DNA from: Oceanobacter sp.
GTDB lineage: Bacteria; Pseudomonadota; Gammaproteobacteria; Pseudomonadales; Oceanobacteraceae
NCBI GenBank assembly: GCA_002733645.1
Contig: NVWL01000006.1
Location: forward strand, 1 to 64,000
Direction: 5' to 3'
Length of the DNA stretch: 64,000 bases
Shown here: positions 18,540-27,574 of the stretch, in pieces
Layout of the letters: each line of letters starts with the position of its first letter
Numbering within the stretch: the stretch's first letter is position 1
Made by a program: the position numbers and the translations under genes
The notes under the pieces: generated by a model
The model's database searches: none
Seen by the model: the letters and a program-made list of their open reading frames with translations, nothing else
Told to the model about the DNA's origin: nothing

Positions 18540-19112
18540 TCAATACTTCAAGCTAATGTCACAATCCCAAAGATTGTTCATCATTTCGGCAATCATCATG
18601 GCGGTAAGGCCCCATATATGAAAGTCGTCGTAGTCGTAACTTGGAATGCGAATATTACCACGCTCAAAATACTTACTCGGGGATTGGCGAAATAAATCGA
18701 GCGGTACTTCAAACACCGCATCCAGCTCATCAGGGCTAGCAATATGATCAAGCCCCGGTTTAATGATTCCTAGCACAGGGGTCACTAAATACCCAAAACG
18801 TGAAACCACCTGATCCATGACGCCCAATACTTCTACTTGATGGGGTTCTAAACCCACTTCCTCTTGAGCTTCACGCAATGCGGTATGAATAATATCGTGA
18901 TCTTCAGGGTCACGCTTACCACCAGGAAACGCCACCTCACCTTGGTGTGACGATAAATGTGCCGCACGGAGCGTCAGTAGCAACTTAGGATTCGCTTCTG
19001 CAGTAATTGCCACCAGTACACCCGCCTCAGCCAAGTCCGGCTGAGGAATACGTCTTGGCTGGCGCTCAGCCAAGCGTTGTTCAAGATAAGTGGTCAGTTC
19101 ATGTTCAATCAT
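18540..19112 (-). CDS. nudL: CoA pyrophosphatase, Nudix family (NudL)
   Basis: A 190-residue Nudix hydrolase of the CoA-diphosphatase group, which cleaves CoA and its derivatives to 4'-phosphopantetheine and 3',5'-ADP. The Nudix box is intact: GGKRDPEDHD followed by TALREAQEEVGL. The upstream element LLTLRAAHLSSHQGEVAFPG is the CoA-specific NuCoA-type motif (SSHxGxVAFPGG), which separates it from other Nudix enzymes. The C-terminal part (YDYDDFHIWGLTAMM) is also characteristic. First gene of the operon with yrdA and the DUF1289 gene. The divergent gene at 19517 is about 400 bases away. Confidence 0.93.
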   Translation of the reverse strand: MIEHELTTYLEQRLAERQPRRIPQPDLAEAGVLVAITAEANPKLLLTLRAAHLSSHQGEVAFPGGKRDPEDHDIIHTALREAQEEVGLEPHQVEVLGVMDQVVSRFGYLVTPVLGIIKPGLDHIASPDELDAVFEVPLDLFRQSPSKYFERGNIRIPSYDYDDFHIWGLTAMMIAEMMNNLWDCDISLKY

Positions 19113-19516
19113 GCCCCATTGTAAGGGGTGACGGCCAACTGAGCCATAGCGATTAATACTTACTCATTCAGTCTAAGTTTGTCGCATAACGACTAAGACA
19201 TAGAACACTTCATTATTTAGATTGGTCGTTTGATTCCTAACTTGTATAAAAACCAAACAGAGAGCATTCCTGAACAGCCGGTTAACCATCTGTTTTTAAA
19301 CAAGTTTTTTGTTAACACAAAGTTACAGTAAAGACTTTTGTTAAGCATTTCAGTTAGTTAGACAGGTTAAACAATTGAGCGTTGGATGTTTGACGCACTC
19401 TTCATGGGGTAGACTAGATTTCGAACTTTGCAAATATTGCCCTGATCCATCCGTCCTTTTACACACGCTTAAATGAAAGCATGGGCGATAAAGGGCCTAG
19501 ATAGAGGTACTTAGCC
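19113..19516. other. AT-rich divergent intergenic region
   Basis: About 400 bases between divergent nudL and the DUF3135 gene. It is AT-rich, with runs such as TGTTAACACAAAG and TTTGTTAAGC, but no gene, hairpin or tRNA that I can support. A weak promoter candidate for the plus strand is TTGACG at 19390 with ACTAGA about 17 bases on. The minus-strand promoter of nudL must lie within the first ~100 bases. Confidence 0.4.
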
Positions 19517-19861
19517 GTGGAAATGCCAACATTTGATGAAATGGTTCGCCTGGCGAAAACAGATCCAGAAACTCTGGAGCGCCTGCGTATGACACTGATT
19601 GAAGAGACCATCGCCGAAGCGCCTGAATCTTGTCAACGTCGTTTGCGCGGCTTGCAGTTTCAAATTGATATGGAGCGCCGTAAAGCCGGTAATCCACTCG
19701 GTGCCTGTGTACGCATATCCAAGATGATGCATGACTCGCTATACACCATGCGCCAAACGCTAAACGCTGCGATTGGTGAGCCGCTAGACGATGAATTACT
19801 GTCATTGAGTTCCGCTGAAAGCGCCACCGTACTGCCTTTTAATATGCAGGCAACGAGCTGA
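19517..19861 (+). CDS. DUF3135-family protein
   Basis: A 114-residue cytosolic protein matching the DUF3135 pattern: MPTFDEMVRLAKTDPETLER near the start, then ESCQRRLRGLQFQIDMERRKA and NPLGACVRISKMMHDS in a predicted all-helical core; the C-terminal 20 residues are less ordered. The GTG at 19517 is chosen because GAGG lies eight bases upstream; an ATG two codons later is the alternative. Function of the family is unknown. The Nudix gene at 19924 follows 60 bases downstream on the same strand, so they may be co-transcribed. Confidence 0.8.
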   Translation: MEMPTFDEMVRLAKTDPETLERLRMTLIEETIAEAPESCQRRLRGLQFQIDMERRKAGNPLGACVRISKMMHDSLYTMRQTLNAAIGEPLDDELLSLSSAESATVLPFNMQATS

Positions 19862-19923
19862 TTCTTTATACTGGCCCCCGGAATTAACATTGAAGTAACA
19901 CAGACTTAATCGTGGGGCCATTT

Positions 19924-20469
19924 ATGAAATACTGCAGCCAATGTCGCGCTGACATTACGTGGGCCATTCCCGCCGGTGACAACAGACACCGCAATATGTG
20001 CACCGCCTGCGATATTATCTTTTATGACAACCCTCGCATTGTCGCCGGAACTCTTCCGGTTTACCAAAGCAAAATACTGCTCTGTAAACGTGCAATTTCT
20101 CCACGCAAAGGTTACTGGACGCTTCCGGCAGGCTTTATGGAAAATGGCGAGTCTACGGAACACGCCGCCTTACGAGAAACACAAGAAGAAGCCAACGCTA
20201 CCGTTAAGTTAAACGGCCTATACAGCGTCATTACCGTGCCGCATATCAGCCAGGTACATATGTTCTTTTTGGCGGAGTTGCCAACACCTGAGTATTCATC
20301 TGGGGAAGAGAGTTTAGAGGTTGAGTTATTCAGCCCTGAAGATATTCCATGGGATGAGATAGCCTTTCCTACAGTAACCGAGACGTTACGCTTGTTTCTG
20401 GCCAACCAACCTGGCCCGCATGTCTTTAACATCACCCCTGATATGGCGATAGACGCCGGGCATGATTAA
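19924..20469 (+). CDS. Zinc-ribbon Nudix hydrolase
   Basis: About 181 residues. The N-terminus has a four-Cys zinc ribbon (KYCSQCRADI and CTACDIIFY) like that of NudC-type enzymes, followed by a Nudix domain with the box GFMENGESTEHAALRETQEE. LPAGF and YWTLPAGFMENGE match the small Zn-ribbon Nudix group common in gammaproteobacteria, thought to act on ADP-ribose or nucleotide sugars; true NADH pyrophosphatases (NudC) are longer. The ATG at 19924 (MKYCSQC) matches the family start; a GTG four codons upstream is possible. Substrate uncertain. Confidence 0.85.
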   Translation: MKYCSQCRADITWAIPAGDNRHRNMCTACDIIFYDNPRIVAGTLPVYQSKILLCKRAISPRKGYWTLPAGFMENGESTEHAALRETQEEANATVKLNGLYSVITVPHISQVHMFFLAELPTPEYSSGEESLEVELFSPEDIPWDEIAFPTVTETLRLFLANQPGPHVFNITPDMAIDAGHD

Positions 20470-20484
20470 ATTAAAGCAGCGCAG

Positions 20485-20796
20485 TTAAAATACCTCTAAT
20501 CGCCACACATCATAAGCAGGCTCTTCATAAGGGTGGGCTTGTTTCATCGCGGACACTGCATCTCTGATCAAATCGTCTGTACATACCAGCTCCACTCGGT
20601 ACTCAGCGACGGTTTCTAATGTCCCGATCTCACCCAGGTGAGGATCGGCTCCCGGCAAAGGACAAAATTGCCCTTCTCCCAGCACTTGCCAGCAGCAATG
20701 TTCATAATCGCCGATGCGCCCTGCCCCTGAGGCAAATACCGCATTCTTAACTTCAGTTAGGTGCGATTCTGGAACAAAGAAAACCAGTTTATACAT
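20485..20796 (-). CDS. NIF3/YqfO C-terminal-domain protein
   Basis: A 103-residue protein equal to the CutA-like domain found inserted in or next to NIF3-family proteins: YKLVFFVPESHLTEVKNAVF at the start, GAGRIGDYEHCCWQVLGEGQ, FCPLPGADPHLGEIG, and the terminal MKQAHPYEEPAYDVWRLE. Stand-alone versions are widespread in gammaproteobacteria; a regulatory or metal-binding trimer is suspected but unproven. The start overlaps the 3' end of the upstream YkgJ-family gene by 8 bases, implying translational coupling. Family call firm, function unknown. Confidence 0.85.
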   Translation of the reverse strand: MYKLVFFVPESHLTEVKNAVFASGAGRIGDYEHCCWQVLGEGQFCPLPGADPHLGEIGTLETVAEYRVELVCTDDLIRDAVSAMKQAHPYEEPAYDVWRLEVF

Positions 20797-21043
20797 GGGT
20801 GATGTCTTCTAGGTAAACCAAGTTGCTAAAAGCCGTTGCGTTATCTTTCCCACAAGTACCTTCATCCGCTTGAAAGTTCAGACACACTTGCGGACGTTCC
20901 GGCTGACCAAAAATCAAACATAAATTATCGTCCCCTAATTGCACGCAGCGCTGTCCTGCGGCCTTACCATTAGGCATACCTGGGATGGGAGACGTAATCG
21001 ATGGTGCAATGCAGCAAGCACCACAACCCATTCGGCATTCCAT
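20789..21043 (-). CDS. YkgJ-family cysteine cluster protein
   Basis: An 84-residue protein with the Cys cluster of the YkgJ/UPF0153 family: MECRMGCGACCIAPSI at the N-terminus, CVQLGDDNLCLIF in the middle, and PQVCLNFQADEGTCG near the end. The cluster probably binds zinc or an Fe-S centre. ATG at 21043 is preferred; the frame can be extended to a GTG three codons earlier. Its stop lies inside the start region of the NIF3-like gene (8-base overlap), so the two are a coupled pair. Specific role unknown. Confidence 0.85.
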   Translation of the reverse strand: MECRMGCGACCIAPSITSPIPGMPNGKAAGQRCVQLGDDNLCLIFGQPERPQVCLNFQADEGTCGKDNATAFSNLVYLEDITHV

Positions 21044-21215
21044 ACAAACCACTGAATCGTTAGTTTAATTGAGAGAGTTTACCTCCTCGTTTTCAAGGAG
21101 GCAGCTATTCTCTGCGTGATTAACAGTATTACGTAATTCTTTAAGCTTACTTTCAAGACTCTTGCCAGTTAACTGGCAGTGGGATAGCCTTCCCGCAATT
21201 CACTCAGGACATTCA

Positions 21216-21785
21216 ATGATGCGCGCCATAATTCCTGCATTTTTGCTGTTACTTACTGCTTCCGTTTTCGCACCAGTCTCGGCTGCTGAAACAGCATCAT
21301 CCGAGCCGACCAACTTTCGTTTGGGTATTGGTATGTTGCGTTATGACGTCCACCCTGCCCCGGACTATATGCCCGATGGTCGTCATACCGGCGTCACCCT
21401 GATGGCCGAGTTTCCACAGAATAACTATCACGGCTCGCGATTTATAATCTACAACCAAGATGATGACGACGTTTCCTTCTGGGGCTATGAGACGCAACTG
21501 CTTATGGGCTACGGCCTAGCGAACCCCGGCTTCCGTATCTACACCGGCCCAGCATGGCACCGCGAAGTCATCAAGGTCGAGCGTGATGGTCGTAAAAATC
21601 CGCAAATATTCAACGGTTGGGGCTGGCAGCTCGGGACAGGCTGGCAATACCGCGCCATCACGATTGATGTTGCAGCAACCTATCGTGATACTCGTGATTA
21701 CCGCATGGAAAACCGCATTGCGACAGGAACAAACACCCCGCCCGCTCCGATTCTTGGCAACCTATTATTAAGCTACCGTTTCTGA
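21216..21785 (+). CDS. Exported outer-membrane beta-barrel-like protein
   Basis: About 189 residues from the ATG at 21216 (CAGGA upstream; a further ATG follows at once). It has a signal peptide (RAIIPAFLLLLTASVFAPVS, cleavage near AAET). The mature part is rich in alternating hydrophobic residues, with strands such as FRLGIGMLRYDV, GVTLMAEFPQ, YETQLLMGYGLA and ITIDVAATYRDT, and ends NLLLSYRF with a terminal Phe, the classic outer-membrane barrel end recognised by the Bam complex. The length suits an eight-stranded barrel. I do not recognise a family; Acyl-CoA or lipid functions cannot be assigned. The 50-codon gene and pseudouridine synthase follow in the same direction. Confidence 0.65.
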   Translation: MMRAIIPAFLLLLTASVFAPVSAAETASSEPTNFRLGIGMLRYDVHPAPDYMPDGRHTGVTLMAEFPQNNYHGSRFIIYNQDDDDVSFWGYETQLLMGYGLANPGFRIYTGPAWHREVIKVERDGRKNPQIFNGWGWQLGTGWQYRAITIDVAATYRDTRDYRMENRIATGTNTPPAPILGNLLLSYRF

Positions 21786-21810
21786 TTCAAAAGAGTAAAA
21801 GGAACCCATA

Positions 21811-21963
21811 ATGACCAATCCCGTCACGGTGAAATATATGTCACGCTCTGAAATCGAAAGTTTGATGTATAGCCTGCGCGCCGAAACCGGTAATGAACAA
21901 GCCGAACTGTTTGAAGCCCTTGTCCGCCGCTTACTGACATTGATGGAGCAAGAGCCTCGCTAA
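21811..21963 (+). CDS. Conserved-looking 50-residue protein overlapping the pseudouridine synthase gene
   Basis: A short gene: ATG at 21811 with AAAAGGA at good spacing, ending TAA at 21961-21963, whose last base is the A of the next gene's ATG (TAATG). The product is helical and acidic (SRSEIESLMYSLRAETGNEQ, then AELFEALVRRLLTLMEQE). The strong Shine-Dalgarno site, the exact one-base overlap and codon usage like its neighbours support real translation and coupling to the synthase. I do not recognise the family. Confidence 0.65.
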   Translation: MTNPVTVKYMSRSEIESLMYSLRAETGNEQAELFEALVRRLLTLMEQEPR

Positions 21964-22670
21964 TGAGCGACTTTGACGCTGTAGCTCACACCACCAACCA
22001 CGCAAATGAGCCGACAATTATTGCGCAAGGTGGTGGCTGGATCGCCCTCAACAAACCCAGCGGTGCCAGCATACACAGTGAAAATAACATCACCGGCTTT
22101 ATCGCCAACGCTGAGCGCCAGCTCGACCAAAAGCTCTGGCCTGTGCACCGCCTTGATAAGGTCACCTCGGGCATTCTATTAGTCGCCACCTCAGCAGAAG
22201 CCGCCGCGCACCTTAGTGCCCAATTCGCCGACCGCACCGTCGGTAAATATTACCTCGCTGTATCAGCTCGAAAGCCCATCAAAAAACAGGGCTGGATCAA
22301 AGGCGACATGGAAAAAGCCCGAAACGGCTGTTGGAAACTCGCACGCACACTCACCAACCCAGCCATTACTCAGTTTGTGAGCCATTACGATGACAGCGAA
22401 AAGACTCGCTTCTATTTGCTCAAACCATCCACAGGCAAAACGCATCAACTGCGGGTTGCCATGAAAAGCATCAGCGCCCCGATTCATGGCGACACTCGCT
22501 ATGGTGGAACCGACGCCGACAGAGCTTACTTGCATGCCTACTATTTAAGCTTTGAGATGAATGGCCAACGCATTGAAGTGTCTTGCCTACCTAGTTCAAC
22601 AGATTGCGCAGATTCCAGCTGGCCTGCACTTCCAGACGCTTGGTTAACGCCAATGGACTTACTTTCTTAG
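21963..22670 (+). CDS. RluA-family pseudouridine synthase
   Basis: A 235-residue enzyme converting uridine to pseudouridine in RNA. It has the RluA catalytic motif HRLDKVTSGILLVA, with the nucleophilic Asp at about residue 62, the upstream WIALNKPSGASIHS, the KYYLAVSARKP segment, and PSTGKTHQLRVAMKSI plus HGDTRYGG near the C-terminus. There is no S4 domain, so it belongs to the short, TruC/RluA-like group; the exact target (rRNA or tRNA position) cannot be told. It is coupled by a one-base overlap to the 50-codon gene upstream. Confidence 0.9.
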   Translation: MSDFDAVAHTTNHANEPTIIAQGGGWIALNKPSGASIHSENNITGFIANAERQLDQKLWPVHRLDKVTSGILLVATSAEAAAHLSAQFADRTVGKYYLAVSARKPIKKQGWIKGDMEKARNGCWKLARTLTNPAITQFVSHYDDSEKTRFYLLKPSTGKTHQLRVAMKSISAPIHGDTRYGGTDADRAYLHAYYLSFEMNGQRIEVSCLPSSTDCADSSWPALPDAWLTPMDLLS

Positions 22671-22925
22671 GGTTCCTTAACAAAGGCGTAGCCCACACTC
22701 TAGACCCACATCAACTCGCGATTTCAGAAAAGCGCTACTCTTACCCTTAATTAACATCAATTTGTGAACACCTCCTTCGCCAATGAATCCTTGGTAAAGC
22801 CAAGGTTAAAAAAGTAGCGTTGCAGAAATCGAATTCCTACATTAGAATATTACCAATTGGTTATATCATAGATGAAACTTCCTTCAGTACAGCACTTATC
22901 TGAGTCATGACAAACAGGGGTCAAT
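22671..22925 (+). promoter_or_regulatory. Promoter region of the first RND pair, with a palindromic candidate operator
   Basis: The 255-base gap holds no gene. At 22849-22864 there is a 16-bp near-perfect palindrome centred on ACCAATTGGT (22852-22861), set in AT-rich DNA (TTAGAATATTACC) about 60 bases before the adaptor gene. Size, symmetry and position fit a TetR- or MarR-type operator controlling the RND genes. No regulator gene is adjacent, so the binding protein is unknown. Confidence 0.5.
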
Positions 22926-23975
22926 ATGCGCACTCAACAACGATTTCAAATTCTCGTTCTAAACACCTTAGCTTTAGGACTTCTGTTGAACGCACAACCC
23001 AGTTTAGCGGATGAGCTGACTATCACGACAACAGCGATCCCGCAAACCTATACCCTAGATGCAACAATTGAAGCACTGAACGCAGGGACAATTTCCGCCC
23101 AAACCAACGGGGTAATCAAAGCCATTTACGGCGATGTTAATCAGGCGGTAACAGAAGGAGTTCTGCTTGTTGAAATTGATAACATCCAGCAAAAAGCCGC
23201 CGTCGCCCAAGCAGAAGCTTCATTAGCCCAAGCCAAAGCGCTTAACGATGATGCGCAAGCGACATTAACAAGAAACACCCGCCTCCATAAGCAAGGCACT
23301 TTATCGAAGGGCGAATATGATCGTGCGCTTGCTCAAGCCAAAAGCGCTGCTGCAAACGTTCAAGCTGTGAGTGCGGTACTCGCTCAGGCACACGCTCAAC
23401 TGTCTTACACCCAAGTCACTGCGCCCTACGCTGGTGTCGTAACGGAACGTTTTGTTGAGGTCGGGGAGTTGGTCTCCCAAGGACAACCGTTAATGAGTGG
23501 TTACCAGCCCAGCGCCATGAGAGCCGTGGTCAATTTGCCACAGTACCTAGCCAGTCAATATACATCCGAAAGCAGCCTTGACCTGACGATTAACGGAGCA
23601 ACCTACTCCCCAACAGAAACCACCCTATTTCCGTTCGCCGATCCTCAGGTGCATAGTGTTCGTTTACGCGCGACGCTGCCCTCCGGCGCCGCCACTAAAG
23701 TGATCCCAGGGCAATGGATAAAAGTAACTATGACAACAGGTACCCGTGAAGGAATCGCACTGCCTGCTAAAGCGGTCATGCGTCGAGGTGAGCTCACTGC
23801 GGTTTATGTTCACACGAACGACCGTGTTTTTTTACGACAAGTAAGACTTGGCAATACTTTTGTTCGCGATAACCAAACGTGGCATGAAGTTCTATCTGGG
23901 TTACACACAGGTGATAGGGTCAATACCAACGCGTTAGAGCAATTAGCTAATATCGCTGCTGAGCAAGGAGAATAA
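22926..23975 (+). CDS. RND efflux periplasmic adaptor (membrane fusion protein)
   Basis: A 349-residue periplasmic adaptor that links an RND pump to an outer-membrane channel. Signal peptide at residues ~1-28 (ending SLADE), first half of the lipoyl/barrel-sandwich domain (AGTISAQTNGVIKAIYGDVN), an alpha-hairpin with heptad Ala/Gln repeats (QAEASLAQAKALNDDAQATL), second lipoyl half (YTQVTAPYAGVVTERFVEVG), then beta-barrel (VVNLPQYLASQ) and membrane-proximal domains (ALPAKAVMRRGELTAVYV). There is no lipobox. AGGGG lies before the ATG. Two bases separate its stop from the permease ATG, so it is one operon. The outer-membrane partner may be the TolC-like gene at 33.5 kb. Confidence 0.92.
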   Translation: MRTQQRFQILVLNTLALGLLLNAQPSLADELTITTTAIPQTYTLDATIEALNAGTISAQTNGVIKAIYGDVNQAVTEGVLLVEIDNIQQKAAVAQAEASLAQAKALNDDAQATLTRNTRLHKQGTLSKGEYDRALAQAKSAAANVQAVSAVLAQAHAQLSYTQVTAPYAGVVTERFVEVGELVSQGQPLMSGYQPSAMRAVVNLPQYLASQYTSESSLDLTINGATYSPTETTLFPFADPQVHSVRLRATLPSGAATKVIPGQWIKVTMTTGTREGIALPAKAVMRRGELTAVYVHTNDRVFLRQVRLGNTFVRDNQTWHEVLSGLHTGDRVNTNALEQLANIAAEQGE

Positions 23976-23977
23976 CG

Positions 23978-26900
23978 ATGACTCAACCTAGCTCTTCCAT
24001 GCCACCTTCTAACCCTTCCACTTCTGAGCAGACATCAAAACAAGGCATTGCAGGGCACACCGCGCGAGCGTTTCAAAATTCAGCGATCACGCCACTGCTC
24101 GCATTGCTCGGTTTATTGTTGGGTTTTTTCGCAATCATGGTGACGCCAAAAGAAGAAGAACCTCAAATCGATGTCACCTTTGCGAATGTGTTTATTGGTT
24201 TCCCCGGCGCCAGTGCACGTGAAGTCGAGCAATTAGTTGCCATACCCGCTGAGCAAGTGATGTCAGAAATTAAAGGCGTTGATGATATTTTCTCGATCAG
24301 TCAGCCCGGCCAAGCCATTTTAACGGTCGCCTTTGAGGTGGGCGTTCCACGCCAAGACGCTCTACTTAATCTATACAACCAAATCTACAGTAATAATGAT
24401 TGGTTTCCTGCCAACCTTGGGGTGATGTCACCGGTGATTAAACCGATGGGTATTGATGATGTACCTATTATGAGTATTACCCTTCACAGTGATGACCCCC
24501 TAGTATCTGCCAACGACCTCACGGCCATTGCGCACACCTTAGAAACCGACTTAAAGAAAATACCAGGAACTCGAGACATCTATAGCATCGGGGCTCAGTC
24601 TGATGTACTAAATGTAGAGATTGATCCTGCGCGAATGAATGCACATGGTTTAGTCTTTAGCGACGTTCGCAATGCGCTATTAAGTGCAAACGTCGGTGGT
24701 AATCAACAGTCATTAATACAAAATAACGAGGTTATTCAAATTCAAACGGGGGCGTTTTTACACTCCGAGGAAGAAGTCGGCCTGTTAGTGGTTGGACAGA
24801 ATAATAATGGCCTTGTCTACTTAGACAACGTGGCAAATATATCGCTATCAGCTGATATACCAGAGCAATATGTTTACCACCGTACAATTGATATGCAGCA
24901 CAGCCAAGCGGCCATTACGTTGGCTATTGCAAAACAGCCCGGCATGAACGCCGTCGATATTACCCAAAGTATTGAGCAGCGATTAATCGCACTAAAAAAC
25001 CGCCTAATTCCTGCGAATATCAGCGTCGACATCACCCGAGATTATGGCATCACCGCCAAAGATAAATCAGATAAATTAATTGCAAAATTATTGTTCGCAA
25101 CAGCTGCTGTTGTTGTTTTAGTTCTGGCTGCGATGGGTTGGCGCGAAGCTGTTATCGTCGGGGGTGCTATTTTTATTACCTTAGCAATCACATTATTCGC
25201 CAGCTGGGTATGGGGCTTTACCCTTAACCGCGTTTCTCTTTTTGCGTTGATATTTTCAATCGGCATACTTGTAGATGATGCCATTGTCGTGGTCGAAAAT
25301 ATTCATCGCCACCTGCAAAAAAGAAATAAAAAAGACGATACGCAACTCGAAGATGTGATTCCTGCGGCGGTCGATGAAGTGGGCGGCCCGACTATTCTTG
25401 CGACATTCACCGTGATCGCTGCGCTGATGCCGATGGCATTTGTGACCGGGTTAATGGGCCCATACATGAGCCCTATTCCCATTAATGCTTCCATGGGAAT
25501 GGTGATATCACTCGTGGTTGCGTTTGTCGTCACGCCTTGGTTGTCATACAAACTGCTTAGTAAAACGGCAACGCATCACCACGAAGTGAACGCCACAGAG
25601 CATCAAAGCGATGATAAATTACAGCGGTTATTTGAAGCTATCATGCGCCCGTTTATTGAAGGTAAAAACGCTGTTAAAAAACGTATTTTGTTGTTTGCTG
25701 GAATCACTATCCTCATTCTATTAGCCGTATCTCTTCCTGCATTTACGGCGGTTGTTATGAAAATGCTGCCCTTCGATAATAAGTCTGAATTTCAAATCAT
25801 TGTCGATATGCCAGAAGGAACACCGGTAGAACAAACCTTAGCCGTATTGGAGGTGCTGTCTGAAGAGCTTATGCAAGTGCCTGAGATTCGCGACGTACAA
25901 ATGTACGCAGGCACAGCAGCACCCATCAACTTTAACGGACTGGTTCGCCAATATTATTTACGCAGCTTACCTCATCAAGGCGATATTCAAGTCAACCTAG
26001 TTGATAAAGACGAACGCGATCGTCAAAGCCACATTATTGCGCTCTCGGTGCGTGACCCATTACAAGCGATTGGCGAACGCATGAATGCCAACGTGAAAAT
26101 TGTTGAAGTCCCGCCCGGCCCTCCGGTCATGGCACCTATCGTCGCTGAAATTTATGGCCCTGATTACGCACAACAAATTGAAGCGGCTAAATTGCTGCGT
26201 GCTCAATTTAGCAACACAGATGATATTGTCGATGTAGACGATATGATCGAGACAGATCAAGAAAAGTGGATCGTTCGAGTCGACCGCCAGCGAGCGGCAC
26301 ACCTAGGTGTCACTCAAGCCAGTGTCGTGCAAGCAATTAACACGGCCCTTGGCGGCGAAGATGTTAGCTACCTGCATACGGGTCAGCATAAATACCCCTT
26401 GCCAATTCGGCTTGAATTGCCCGAAGGAGATAAAACCAGCCTCGCTAATTTGTTAACAATCAGAGTACAAGCAAATAATGGGCGTGATATTGCCATTGCT
26501 GACCTTGTTTCATTAGAAGAAACGATTACCGAAAAGACGATTTATCATAAGAATCTTAAGCCTGTGGTATTTGTCACCGCGGATATGGCGGGTGATCTTG
26601 ATAGCCCACTCTACGGCTTATTCGATATGTCGTTCAATCTTGCCGATAACGGCCTCGACTGGACACAATGGTTTATTCAATCACCTCCTATGGCCGATAC
26701 TATTGAGATGAAGTGGGATGGCGAATGGCAAATCACCTATGAAACTTTTCGCGACATGGGCATCGCTTATGGTGTAGGTATGATCCTGATTTACTTACTT
26801 GTTGTCGGGCAGTTTCGATCATATCTTGTGCCATTAATCATCATGGCGCCAATCCCACTTACTATTATTGGGGTGATGCCGGGCCATGCATTATTTGGGG

Positions 26901-27238
26901 CACAATTTACCGCGACATCCATGATTGGCATGATCGCTTTGGCTGGCATCATTGTGCGTAACTCGATCTTGTTAGTCGATTTTATTAATCAACAAGTGAA
27001 CGAAGGCGTACGATTTGAAGATGCGGTTATTAATTCTGCGGCGGTGCGCTCTAAGCCCATAGTATTAACCGGCGTTGCGGCAATGATTGGTGCTTTCTTC
27101 ATACTTGATGATCCGATATTCAATGGCCTCGCTATTTCATTGATCTTCGGTATTTTAGTCTCTACATTGCTGACATTGATCGTTATTCCGGTGCTGTATT
27201 ACAGCGCCATGAAGTCTCGCTTTGCTTCAGTGGGTTAA
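23978..27238 (+). CDS. RND efflux pump permease
   Basis: A 1086-residue inner-membrane proton-driven pump of the HAE-like RND group. TM1 (LLALLGLLLGFFAIMVT) is followed by a large periplasmic porter loop (PGASAREVEQLVAIPAEQVM), TM2-6 with the proton-relay Asp pair in GILVDDAIVVVENIHRHL, a second porter half (INFNGLVRQYYLRSL), and TM8-12 with IALAGIIVRNSILLVDFI. The N-terminus has a ~30-residue Ser/Thr/Pro-rich leader not typical of AcrB. TPKEEEPQIDVTFANVFI is characteristic of the branch near CusA/VexF-type exporters, but drug versus metabolite specificity cannot be read. AAGGAG is just before the ATG. A hairpin follows downstream. Confidence 0.92.
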   Translation: MTQPSSSMPPSNPSTSEQTSKQGIAGHTARAFQNSAITPLLALLGLLLGFFAIMVTPKEEEPQIDVTFANVFIGFPGASAREVEQLVAIPAEQVMSEIKGVDDIFSISQPGQAILTVAFEVGVPRQDALLNLYNQIYSNNDWFPANLGVMSPVIKPMGIDDVPIMSITLHSDDPLVSANDLTAIAHTLETDLKKIPGTRDIYSIGAQSDVLNVEIDPARMNAHGLVFSDVRNALLSANVGGNQQSLIQNNEVIQIQTGAFLHSEEEVGLLVVGQNNNGLVYLDNVANISLSADIPEQYVYHRTIDMQHSQAAITLAIAKQPGMNAVDITQSIEQRLIALKNRLIPANISVDITRDYGITAKDKSDKLIAKLLFATAAVVVLVLAAMGWREAVIVGGAIFITLAITLFASWVWGFTLNRVSLFALIFSIGILVDDAIVVVENIHRHLQKRNKKDDTQLEDVIPAAVDEVGGPTILATFTVIAALMPMAFVTGLMGPYMSPIPINASMGMVISLVVAFVVTPWLSYKLLSKTATHHHEVNATEHQSDDKLQRLFEAIMRPFIEGKNAVKKRILLFAGITILILLAVSLPAFTAVVMKMLPFDNKSEFQIIVDMPEGTPVEQTLAVLEVLSEELMQVPEIRDVQMYAGTAAPINFNGLVRQYYLRSLPHQGDIQVNLVDKDERDRQSHIIALSVRDPLQAIGERMNANVKIVEVPPGPPVMAPIVAEIYGPDYAQQIEAAKLLRAQFSNTDDIVDVDDMIETDQEKWIVRVDRQRAAHLGVTQASVVQAINTALGGEDVSYLHTGQHKYPLPIRLELPEGDKTSLANLLTIRVQANNGRDIAIADLVSLEETITEKTIYHKNLKPVVFVTADMAGDLDSPLYGLFDMSFNLADNGLDWTQWFIQSPPMADTIEMKWDGEWQITYETFRDMGIAYGVGMILIYLLVVGQFRSYLVPLIIMAPIPLTIIGVMPGHALFGAQFTATSMIGMIALAGIIVRNSILLVDFINQQVNEGVRFEDAVINSAAVRSKPIVLTGVAAMIGAFFILDDPIFNGLAISLIFGILVSTLLTLIVIPVLYYSAMKSRFASVG

Positions 27239-27287
27239 TAGTAGACGGCGGGCTGCTGACAGTGTGTCGCGGTTCAAACAATACTTA

Positions 27288-27322
27288 GGCACCTCTGATT
27301 AATTCAATCATCAGAGGTGGCC
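27288..27322 (+). terminator. Long hairpin after the RND permease
   Basis: Arms GGCACCTCTGAT (27288-27299) and ATCAGAGGTGGCC (27310-27322) pair with one bulge. It lies 50 bases after the permease stop and probably ends or stabilises the message. There is no clear T-run. A related GGCACCTCTGATTAA occurs at 6093, so this may belong to a small repeat family. Confidence 0.55.
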
Positions 27323-27574
27323 TAATAATCGTCCATGTCAATACGCCTGTCTGAACTCAAGTAATAAGACACACTTCTCTGTATTCATTCAAAAGATCAC
27401 CTATACTTTATAGTGTTTACGATAATTCGTTATATTCTCATTCTAAAGAGCTAGGGTCTGATAATACGAGCCTGATAGTACGAACCCGAGAATAAGAAGC
27501 TGAGAGCAGAATAACAAAGTTCATACCCTGTTCTATGGCCAACTCGACTAAAGTTTCGATAACAAGAGAGCACT

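Noticed and set aside
21082-21101. CCTCCT/AGGAGG hairpin upstream of the beta-barrel gene
   Set aside because: Too short and without a T-run to call a terminator; could be chance or an RBS-like element, so not listed as a feature.
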